In this document: one piece after another, positions 55,495 to 64,000 of the stretch | Position numbering within the stretch: the stretch's first letter is position 1 | Layout: every line of letters starts with the position of its first letter | Origin: Canna indica | Taxonomy: Eukaryota > Streptophyta > Magnoliopsida > Zingiberales > Cannaceae | Length of the DNA stretch: 64,000 nt | Direction: 5' to 3' | NCBI GenBank assembly: GCA_034359265.1 | Contig: CP136897.1 | Coordinates: 26,158,001 to 26,222,000 of the forward strand | Program-made: the position numbers and the translations under genes | The notes under the pieces: model-generated | What the model was told of the DNA's origin: nothing | The model's database searches: none | What the model saw: the letters and a program-made list of their open reading frames with translations, nothing else

Positions 55495-57300
55495 TTATGT
55501 GAAGCCTGGTCGGGCTTCCTTTTGGTCGGCATGGAGTATAGCCACTTTCGTTTCCAAGATGGGAAATTTTATTACCTGATGGGGAGTGGATACAACTACT
55601 CCTAATTTATTCAGGAACGATCGTCCTAGGATTATGTGATACAGACTGGGAACGTTGATGACCAGGTATTGTACATCAACGATTTTGGCTCTTGGTTGAG
55701 AGTTGAACGTTGTTCTTAGCCATATGGCTCTTTGGGCGTCAACCCTTTCTCCAAAGAAGCCTACCAGGTTTCCCTCATGCGGGGTGAGTGAGGCTTTTGT
55801 TAATTGCATTCTTTCAAAGGTAGGGTAGAAAAGGATGTGAGCAGAGCGACCCTGGTCAATAAGAACCTTTTTGACGAGGAATTTTCTTGCAATCACCGAG
55901 ATTACCACTGGATTGTGCAATTTTTTATTAGTACCGTGAAAATTAAATTTATAGAACGATATTACCGGAATTGCATGGGCAAGCTGATGGGGAGGGATGG
56001 CGTTGACCATCATTACCGCTCGAGATAATCTTTTCTTGGACGGGCTTGCTTCCATGCTTCTTGTTAGTCCGCCTGCGATGTGGTCAATGATCTCCCGGGG
56101 TTCGCTCTTTGGGTGACCAGTTCGGTCATCTTTCCTATGATCTGGGTTGGCTTCGGTGGTGTCCTACTTCGTTGTCTAGGCTCACAGCTTCTGCTCCGAC
56201 CTCTCTCTCCTTGGTGATGAGTGTATTTGTTCAGGCGTCCCGCACGGGTCAAATTTTCAAGTTGATCACTAAGGACTATGCATTCCTCAGTAGTATGACC
56301 GTAGATGTCATGAAACATGCACCTCTTGCTCATGTCAACGTTAGGTGGTAGCTTTTGTTTTCCCGTGTTGGCGGGGTATCTAATAAGCTTCAAGTAGTAG
56401 ATGTCACGAAGGATGATTTCCTTCTTAGTGTTGAGAGAGTATATGTTTCGAATCAAGATTTTAACCGAGGTGGTGACCTCGGCCATCGGTCATTGTTCTG
56501 CTCGGGGCGGTTGCGTTCATCACTCTATCTATCTCCTCGTTTGGATTTCTTATCTTCGACGGTGGCCTTGAGATTTCACCAGTCGATCTTCTTAGTTTCT
56601 CAGAGGTCTTCCATTTTTATGAAGCTGGCGGCCCTCTCTTGAAACTCAACCATGTCTCTGGGCTCGGTAAGGGCGATCTTGTCAGCATAGAGTTCAGGTT
56701 TTAACCCGAGTTGGATGCAGAAGAGCTCGATTTGGGGATCGAGGTTAGGGATGTCGGCCACTATGGCTTAAAACCTGTTCAGGTATTCTCTTAAGGGCTC
56801 ATGTTGCCCCTGCCTAATATAGTGTAGGCTTGCTCCAGTCTTGTGATATACCCGCGATGTGGTGAATCGACTGAGGAAAACACGAGACAGATCATCGAAA
56901 GAGTGGATAGACCCCGGCGAACGAGAAGCAAATCACAATAGGGCGATTTTTCCCAGGAAAGTCAGGAAGGCTCTGTAGAGCGCGGAATCAGTTACTCTGT
57001 GGTAGAGCATCGTGGTCCGAAACACCATCAGATGTAGCATGGGATCGTTGTTTCGTTGTAAGGTGTCAGGGTGGTGGGTAACTCGTTCCTCGACGGGAGG
57101 CGGTTTGTCATGATGTGCTCGACAAAGGGTCCCATGTCGAGAGGGAGAGTAGTCCTTGCACTCCGGGTTTTGGGATCCTCGCCTTTCTCCAGATGGGGGT
57201 TGCTGGGGACTTCGTCGTGGGGAACTGGATCATGTCTCCTTTTTTCTGGGTGAATGTTGGATCCTCGCCTTTCTCCGGATGGGAGACGCAGAACTTTAAC
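55495..57300 (-). pseudogene. Gypsy gag-protease polyprotein relic
   Basis: Minus-strand reading: the retrotransposon gag core DSALYRAFLTFLGKIALL, FASRSPGSIHSFDDLSRVFL and YIRQGQHEPLREYLNRF (57000-56770), then PPNVDMSKRCMFHDIYGHTTEEC (zinc-knuckle-like). The protease follows with VLIDQGRSAHILFYPTFERM (55870-55800) and YHIILGRSFLNKLGVVVSTPH. The active site is D-Q-G where D-S/T-G is usual, as in many plant Gypsy relatives. Stops and frameshifts; RT, RNase H and integrase are missing. Confidence 0.85.
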
Positions 57301-57490
57301 CGAGGGGGCCCAATTTCAAATATAAAAATCTAATATATATATATTTTTAACCGTTTAACTTCAATTTTTTAATTAAAATCATAACTTATAACTAGTAAAA
57401 TTTATTTATCTATGCCCACATTTTGAAAATACTACTAAAGTCTTCAAAAAAACAATAATCATGTTATTGCACTCCTAAAAGAGAATTTTT
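57301..57490. other. AT-rich spacer, nothing recognised
   Basis: Short AT-rich stretch between the Gypsy gag and the CTCGAGCTCG-rich MITE. Confidence 0.5.
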
Positions 57491-57494
57491 TTCT

Positions 57495-57745
57495 TATGGG
57501 TGTAATCGAGCCCAACCAAGCTGAGCTTGCCTTTGCTCGAGCTCAGCTCGATTAAGAAATATTAAGCTCGAGCTTCGATCTCTAGGCTCGAGCTCGGCTC
57601 GTTTACTTTATTCGAGCTTGATCGAGCTCGTTAACGAGGTCAATTAAGCTCGGCTCGAGATTGAGCTGGGTGAGCTCGAATTCTATCGAGCTCAATTAAG
57701 CTCATGAGCAAGCTCGATTAAGCTCGGCTCGAGCTCGGTGGGGGA
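57495..57745. mobile_element. CTCGAGCTCG-rich hAT-type MITE
   Basis: GGGTGTAATCGAGCCCAACC begins a 250-bp block made of GAGCTCG, CTCGAGC and TTAAGCTCGG motifs on both strands. Such blocks are a widespread plant MITE type. Ends and duplication not resolved. Confidence 0.55.
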
Positions 57746-58398
57746 GGTAAACTTTACTCGATTAAATGTAAGTCTCTCCTTTGTGGGGCTTCATGAATAA
57801 AGAGAATGTTTTTCTATCTTTCTTTGGTTGTCTTTGAGGCTGGAAGTAATGACACTGAGGCCAACGAGCCAGGCTAGTGAAAACCTGTTGTTCAAATACC
57901 GACACTAGAAGTGTGTGATCAAAATCTAGCTTCAATTTAATCTTTTCGGTTTTAAGCAACTTAATACTTTAGCACTAAGTTCTTTGAATATGGATGCTAT
58001 GGATGATAAGCTTAGCACAATAAGCAAGTAAATAATCAAGTAAGAGACAATGCAAACAAGAATGATATATAGTGGTTCGGCCAACTCGCCTACTCCACTA
58101 CCTTGGCTCATCACCAAGGATTTCTAACCTTAACACTTTATAGATGAAATGTTTTCCTAAGAATACAATGAGGATTTAGTTATCAACTCTTTGAGAAAAC
58201 CTCAACACCTATTCTCTAGCAAAATATATCTCTACAACCACACCAAGGTGTTTCACAAGCACAGCTTGCAAACTAGCTTATCAAATCAACACAACAAGAT
58301 GAAAACGCAATAAAGGGCCTTCTAAACTTCCAACGCCTTAAGTAGATGAAGAGCTTTTGCCTTGAGAGGGTTGAAGATTGAAGACCACCACTTGAGAG

Positions 58399-58933
58399 TA
58401 GGGTTGGCAACAGATCAGATATGGTGTAGATACTATATTATTTGTATCCGCACCGCACCACATATCTGCACATCCGTATTCGCACTATATCCACTACGAA
58501 TGTGAATATGGATATCAATTTTTGCATCGCTTCAAATGCGGATAATCGCACTGCATCCATATCCGCACTGTATTTAATAAAAAAATATTAAAATAATATA
58601 TTTAATTAAAAAATCAATAAATTACCAATTCATTTATCCAAAACAAATATATAATATACTTCAAAATTCATCTTGACATCAAATTACCATAGAGCTCTTA
58701 TATATATATATATTAATAACTTATATGGGAAAAATAGTAATTCAAAGACACGGATAGGCAGTGCGGATATGATGCAGATCCACAGTCATATCTGTATCTG
58801 CACCGTATCCGTGCAGATATAAATTTTCTAAATCTGTATCCGTATCCATATCTATTTTTACTTGCAGATATGGATCAGATATGGTGTGGATGCGATTTTT
58901 AGTTAGCAGATGCGGATAAAATTGCCACCCCTA
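58399..58933. mobile_element. hAT MITE with perfect 8-bp duplication, nested in the solo LTR
   Basis: CTTGAGAG flanks both sides (58391-58398 and 58934-58941). The left end TAGGGTTGGCAAC and right end GTTGCC-like ATTGCCACCCCTA are inverted. Subterminal zones are full of GCGGATA/TATCCGCA and ATATCTGCAC. Noncoding, 535 bp. Confidence 0.93.
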
Positions 58934-59119
58934 CTTGAGAGTGTAGAAGTGAGAACTAGGGATTTAAATTACTCTTTGTAGGCTGAAGGGCAAGGGAAGG
59001 CAAGTTCGGGAGTTTATATAGAGATCCCAAGGGTAAGAGCTCGGTTTCCAGCAAGCTCAATGGGTAGAAATTTAAAATAGAGCGGTGAAGGGCATTTTGG
59101 GAATTATGGACAATTTTTC

Positions 59120-59290
59120 AGGCTTATTCTGGAATATCCATTCAGGTTGTTTCGAGTTGTTCTGGGTTGTTTCGGGATGTCCATACGGATTTTTTCGGGC
59201 TATTCCGGGATGTCCATCAGGGTTGTTCCGGGCTATTTCGGGATGTCCATCCGGGTTGTTCTGGGCTATTCCGGGATGTTATAACATCCC
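59120..59290. repeat. ~33-bp minisatellite in the solo LTR
   Basis: About five units like GTTCCGGGCTATTCCGGGAT(GTCCATCCGG). Same unit as at 40-215. Confidence 0.85.
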
Positions 59291-59603
59291 ATTCGGAATA
59301 TTATTTATGACTTGGAAACTCTTGGTAATTGATTAGGTTCATGTCCTAGGGATATGTGCATTATTATAAGGATTAATACAATCATTCTAGACACCATAAA
59401 CCTAAACTCTATTCTTTTCGAAGAGTCCGATCACGTCGACCAACGTCCTTCCGATTCACCAATTTGTTTTTATATTTCCGATCGAGGACATCATGTGCAA
59501 ACCGATATGGAACCTGAAAATATTTCTCCATGAAATCATTAGTTCCATGTTTGTTATCATCAAAACTGAGATTAAGACCAAGGTTGAAAACTTTAGGCCA
59601 ACA

Positions 59604-60290
59604 AAACCAAGTTTTGGTCGCTGAGGGCGTGGGAGCCCGAGATAGGCACTGAAGCCGGCGAGTCAGACTGGTAAAAATCGAGTTTTGGTCACTGAGGTCT
59701 GACTCTGAATGGATCATGAAGGGCATGTGCCTGTTGTTTTTAACTAATCGAGGTGGATCAGGTGGCGTATCTTTGCTATGTCGTTTTGCGACTCTTTGGT
59801 TTTTGCTCCTGGCATGATGGCTATGTGGTGAGGGGATTTCCTTCTTCATGGTAGCTTATTGGCATCTGCCTTTTTCAGCATTAACTCTCATTTGAAGAGT
59901 AATCATGATAGGAAAAGTTGTCCTTTCGTGCCTTGAGAGGGTTCGTGTTTGCGCCTTTAAGTGTTTGATTTTTTGTTGTGTTGTTTTGATTTGCATCTTT
60001 GCTGCTTGTAAATTGTATGTCCCGATGTATGCTGTCGGGTTTCATTTACCGAGGCGAGAGTGTGCCCTTGCACTTCCTATCCATGGTCATCAAATGACTA
60101 CGAAAACTGAATCCGTGATGGCTGAGAGTGTGAGGCGAAGTGTCTGTTGAGAGCGTATGAGCTCGGTAGTGGTGACTGAGGCCGAGGATTTTTCCTAGGA
60201 TCATGTTCCTGCTATTAATAGAATTAGTTTTGATGGTAGCTTGGTGACGGGAGTGCAGCGGCTGCGTTTGTAAGGTCGAGCTTTTATCGG
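59604..60290. other. Gypsy-derived noncoding stretch
   Basis: Starts with the duplicated target AAACC and the Gypsy repeat GGCGAGTCAGACTGG (59669). The rest has no recognisable domain. Open frames on both strands appear incidental. Confidence 0.4.
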
Positions 60291-60470
60291 GAGTGACGAT
60301 TGAGGCCGAGGACCGCGCTTGGGGTCAAACCGAGCTTGCCAAGGAGCATCAGGCAGGACCGCACCTGGGGTTGTAAGGGCTCTATGACCGGAAGTAGGGG
60401 TGCTGAGGCCAAGGATCACGCTTGGGGTCAAGCCGAGCTCATCGAGGAGAGTAAGGCAGGACCTGCTTGG
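60291..60470. repeat. Two units of the Gypsy ~112-bp tandem repeat
   Basis: GACTGAGGCCGAGGAC-type units with GGGGTCAAACCGAGCTTGCC (60319) and GGGGTCAAGCCGAGCTC (60425) match the array at 54110-55080, with 106-bp spacing. Confidence 0.8.
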
Positions 60471-61580
60471 ACTTCAGCGTGGGTGGCCGTAATTTTGTCG
60501 GTCTTGGCTACGGCTTCGTCTACGATGGACGTAGCGGTCAAGGCGACCTTCTCTGATCAGGCGCTCGATTTGATCTCGGAGCACCACACACTCCTCGATG
60601 GTGTGTCCGTAGGTTCGATGGAACTGTACCTTTTTCTTTTGTCGACATTGGACGAAGGTTTCAGCTTCTTTGCACTGTTGGGAGGTCTAAGCAACCGTAG
60701 GTGATAGATTTCCCGTAGGATGGTCTCTCGCCTGGTGTTGAGAGGAGTGTATTCGTTGAACCTGGGGATAGGTCGGGAGGGTAACCTCCCTCTTCTGCCG
60801 TGATCCTAGTCATGACAGTCTCTGTCTTCATCCTTTCAGTCGGGCTTCTTGGCCTTCTTGTCCTCAGCGGTGTCTGTGGCCTTCTTGTCCTCGACGATGT
60901 CTGTGGCATTCTGCCTGTTGGCCTTTCTGGCCTCTCAGAGTTCTTCCATCTCTATATGGTTCATGGCCTTCTCCCGGAACTCGGTCATGTCCTTCGACTT
61001 CACCAGGGCGATCTGATCCACAAAGTGTTCGGGCTTTAGACCATTCTTGATAGAAAATAGTTCGACACGTGGATCGAGGTTTGGAATTTCCATGGCTATA
61101 GCTTGGAACCTCTTTATGTTGTCTCTTAATGACTCGTGTTGCCCTGCTTGATGTAGTGGAGGGCATCCTCGATCTTGGAGTATATCCGCGATGCGACGAG
61201 GAAAACTGGTTTATGAAGGCACAAGAGAGCTCCTCGAAGATGTGTACAATCCCTAGTGAGAGGGTAGAGAACAAAAGCAGTGCAGCCTTCTCCAAAAAGA
61301 TTGGAAAGGATCGGTAGAGGATGGGATCTGTTGATCCGTTGGTGGTTGGGTCACTTGTGCCGTTGTAGGGCTGGAGTATGGTCGGTAGCTTGAAATTGGA
61401 TGGAAGACAGATTGCCATGATGCACTCGGGGAAGGGTCCGAGTCGATGGGGAGAGGAGGGATGGCCTCTGCGACCCTGGTGTCTTCCTCTTCTCACTGAT
61501 GATGCGTGCGGGAGACCTCGAAACTGGCCTCCTTCTTTTCGAGTGGCTGTCTTCATTGCACTCTGAGCGATGGAGCTCAT
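60471..61580 (-). pseudogene. Second Gypsy gag relic, main part
   Basis: Minus-strand reading gives a gag start region (LPSNFKLPTILQPYNGTSDP), then FLEKAALLLFSTLSLGIVHIFEELSCAFINQF and, in broken frames, a knuckle-proximal Arg-rich segment. It parallels the gag at 55495-57300. The upstream N-terminal part of the same gag lies at 63765-64000, separated by a Copia fragment. Confidence 0.75.
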
Positions 61581-61589
61581 GTTCGGCCT

Positions 61590-61690
61590 ATCGGTCGAAT
61601 AGCCTACACTAGAGGGGGGGTGAATAGTATGTTCGCTAAAAACTTAACCTAATTTTGATTTAAAATTAACCTAATTTTAATTTTTCTTTT
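61590..61690 (-). repeat. Remnant of Copia 3' LTR end
   Basis: GGTCGAATAGCCTACACTAGAG and the following ~70 bases repeat the sequence at 62542-62620, the inner end of the 5' LTR. Only this tip of the 3' LTR is left. Confidence 0.75.
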
Positions 61691-62523
61691 TCTAATTCAT
61701 GCACATGAGAGCTAAGCCTAGAATTTTTGTTTTTCATCTTCTTGATTTTCTTATTCCTTTTTACAAGCAATTCATACATTTTTCTATATTCATCAACTAA
61801 CTCACCATATGACATGTTAAATGAGCTTCAATTGCTAGAATCACTATTTTGACAAGAAGTTGAACAATTTACCTCATCCTCAAGTTCCATGAGGCAAAGT
61901 TCGAAAGTGGCTTCATCATCATAATATGAAGAAGCTCCACATGGATCCAAGGAGGTCCTTGAAGAGATCTCCTTCCTTTTGCCATTTTTTATGAGTGAAG
62001 GGCAATTTTTATTGATGTGTACCTTCTCTTTGCAAAAGTAGCATGCCACCTTTTTTTTTGGCTTTTTGATTTGCTTCTTTGACCGGAAGCACTAAGAGCA
62101 TCAAAACCGATGTTAGTACTAGGGGGTGACTATTGTCATTACTACCCTCAACAAATGTATTAAGCTCTTCGATTTTAGCAAAATCATATAATATATTTAA
62201 TGTGGCCCATAAATCAAATACTGATGTACAATGCATGACTTTTTCAAAAATATCATTTTGCAAAGATTAAAATATGCCATTCATGGCTTGTGCATTTACT
62301 TTAAATAACTCATTTTCATTTTCATTTCAATCATGCATTTCCTTTCTAGGTTCAACATATTGAATACTTCTAAACCTTGAGTCTTCAAATAGGTACATCC
62401 TAGATTTTCAAAGACCAAAGTTAGAGGTATTGAACCTAGGAGATGAAGACTCTACCAACTCTAATGTTATTCTCAGATCGAGATGAAGTGTAGGAGAGAT
62501 GGTGAAATCTTAAGCTACGACCC
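61691..62523 (-). pseudogene. Copia gag relic
   Basis: Minus strand: LKTQGLEVFNM near the N-terminus (as in the gag at 40881), FEKVMHCTSVFDLWATLNILYDFAK, a C-x2-C-x4-H-x4-C knuckle CYFCKEKVHINKNC (62043-62002), then ATFELCLMELEDEV and a Lys-rich coiled-coil. Broken by stops and a frame change near 62050. Same family as the Copia at 39339. Confidence 0.82.
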
Positions 62524-62535
62524 GCTCTGATACCA
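62524..62535 (-). other. Primer binding site (initiator tRNA-Met)
   Basis: The reverse complement reads TGGTATCAGAGC, two bases from the inner end of the LTR, which confirms the minus orientation. Confidence 0.92.
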
Positions 62536-62537
62536 AT

Positions 62538-63764
62538 TGTTGGTCGAATGACCTACACTAGAGGGGGGGTTGAATAATGTGTTCTCTAAAAACTTAACCT
62601 AATTTTGATTTTAATTCGTTTACTTGTGATTACTTAGGCAATTCACAAATCGAATAGCAAGCGGAAGCGATAAAGATAAGTAGCAAGCAAGAACAATCTA
62701 ATCACACGCGAACCAATTTAATGCTAACACTTTAATTTATAGTGGTTCAGCCCCAATGTCTACTCCACTACCTAAGGACCCCCGCTTAGGATTTTCAACT
62801 TAGCTTTACTAGATTATAATTGTTTCCTTACACTTGAGAACTTTTCCACGAAGAATCTCCACTCTCACACCAAGGCACTTCCGCACTCGGAAATCTACAC
62901 CTTCACACCAAGAGTACTCTCCCACCTCAAACCCTAAAAGACGACAAAAACTAGTCCTAGTAACTAAGTACACAGATGGACTTATGCCTCAAACACCAAG
63001 GCTACCACCCAATCTAACAACCTAGCACCCTAGGTTTACACACTTGAATAAACATAAAAATATAATAAAAAATAGAGCAATAATCAAAACAATAATACTT
63101 AGTTCCAACAAGAATCACCTAGCTCCTCTTGATACCTTGATGAGATGAATCTTTAACGGTTCAAAGGCAAGTTCAAGAATGAAGGCTCAAAACTAGATAT
63201 TTGCAAAGAATGGCTCAATGAAAGCTTAGATGGCTCAAGGGATGTCTCAATAGGTTCAACTACAACATAGGAAGGCTTAGAGGGGTGTTATATAGGAATA
63301 TAACACCTCCAACTTCGGGTCCAATGGAGAGAAATAGCTAAAAATAGATCTGTTGGCAGTTTCGATTGACCACCGGGCGACTCTCGATCGAGGGTCGACC
63401 AAAAACTCATTGGACACAATAATGTACAGTCGGTCGATGGTCGGCCGATAACCTGGGCAGTTTGTCGATTTCTTCCAGTTTCTTGATTTTTGAGTTTCAA
63501 GCTTCGGGTTTCTATTTTTAGGGTCCTTGTGCATCAAATAGAGGATATTACAATATTTCTAGACACCCTAAATCTAGACTCTATTTTCTTGATGAATCTC
63601 GAGCGTCGACGGGCGTCCTTGCCGAATTCTCTGATTTTTTGATATGGGACGTCGCGCGCAAACCGATATAGAACTTGAAGATATTTCTCCATGAAATAAT
63701 TAGTTCCATATTTGTTATCATCAAAACCGAGATTAGGACCAAGGTTGAAAACCTTAGGCCAACA
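62538..63764 (-). repeat. Copia 5' LTR (1227 bp), minus orientation
   Basis: On the minus strand it begins TGTTGGCCTAAGGTTTTC at 63764 and ends ...CCAACA at 62538. It shares GTTTTGATGATAACAAA, the TTCTAGACACCCTAAATCTA block and GGTCGAC-rich text (63370-63460) with the other LTRs of the window. It is inserted in the second Gypsy gag. Confidence 0.9.
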
Positions 63765-64000
63765 CGGTTGTGTGTTGTTCCCGGGACCGCGTCAACATCT
63801 CAACCTGGGCTGCTAATCGCCGATTCTTCGATTGAAGGTCGTTTATCAGACGCTAAGATTCTTCTAGTGAGAGACTGGCTAGTGTCGGAGCATCACTCCT
63901 CATTATTTCAGCGTCTCCAGATAGCGGGGGGGACGTCGCCGCTAGGGTGTTGCTTGCACGCGGCGGCGTTCACCTGACTATGGGTACCAACCATTGCGGG
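63765..64000 (-). pseudogene. Gypsy gag N-terminal piece, runs off the window
   Basis: The minus strand reads LASLSLEES, then a coiled-coil LINDLQSKNRRLAAQVEMLTRS, typical of the N-terminal part of plant Gypsy gag, continuing into 61580 across the Copia fragment. Confidence 0.6.

Larger units (their letters stand above)
57886..59603 (-). repeat. Solo Copia LTR with 5-bp target duplication
   Basis: Minus-oriented: right end ...GGCCAACA (reverse complement TGTTGGCC), left end TGTTG. AAACC flanks both sides (57881-57885 and 59604-59608), and no internal domain is present, the mark of LTR-LTR recombination. It contains a nested hAT MITE (58399-58933) and a ~33-bp minisatellite (59120-59290). The target is the Gypsy repeat GGCGAGCCAGACTGGT...AAACCAAG, reconstituted when the LTR is removed. 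Confidence 0.92.

Overview
The window looks like repeat-dense nuclear DNA from a flowering plant with a large genome. Evidence is a single spliced eukaryotic gene whose introns are full of transposons, plant-type Copia, Gypsy, LINE and hAT relics, and a plastid tRNA-Cys gene embedded in nuclear repeats. The GC-rich first exon followed by AT-rich later exons is weakly monocot-like; I cannot name a species.

The only host gene I can support runs 14417-32660 on the plus strand. Five exons splice in frame to a 401-residue membrane-anchored AAA+ ATPase of the Msp1/ATAD1 family, which extracts mislocalised tail-anchored proteins from the mitochondrial outer membrane. Its four introns (about 3.8, 9.2, 2.9 and 1.1 kb) carry a hAT element with 8-bp target duplications and a BED zinc-finger ORF, a ~5-kb element holding roughly 3.9 kb of 21-bp minisatellite, a LINE remnant and several MITE-like units.

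Region 1-14240 is a nest of transposons. It holds a Copia LTR piece and Copia RNase H tail; a minus-strand LINE split by a TTF-type hAT (2672-4577, perfect 8-bp duplication); a plus-strand LINE split by a hAT-like element (8058-10915) that itself holds another insertion; a long foldback element (11908-13008) whose right arm is interrupted by plastid-derived DNA with tRNA-Cys(GCA); and a MITE close to the promoter of the ATPase gene.

Region 32661-44270 is mainly one minus-strand LINE. It is broken by two short hAT elements with perfect 8-bp duplications (34543-35193 and 38201-38769) and by a Copia relic (39339 to ~43500) that lies inside its ORF1.

Region 44271-64000 is a Gypsy-dominated block with gag-protease on the minus strand, a ~112-bp tandem array and an antisense-oriented extra ORF, an arrangement reminiscent of the Tat lineage. 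It is invaded by a Copia element (48274-52984, 5-bp duplication CTTCG) that has lost RT, RNase H and nearly all of its 3' LTR; a solo Copia LTR (57886-59603, duplication AAACC) that contains a hAT MITE with its own 8-bp duplication; and a minus-strand Copia fragment at the right edge. Nearly all transposon reading frames are broken, so the window is best read as a layered record of insertions around one apparently intact housekeeping gene.
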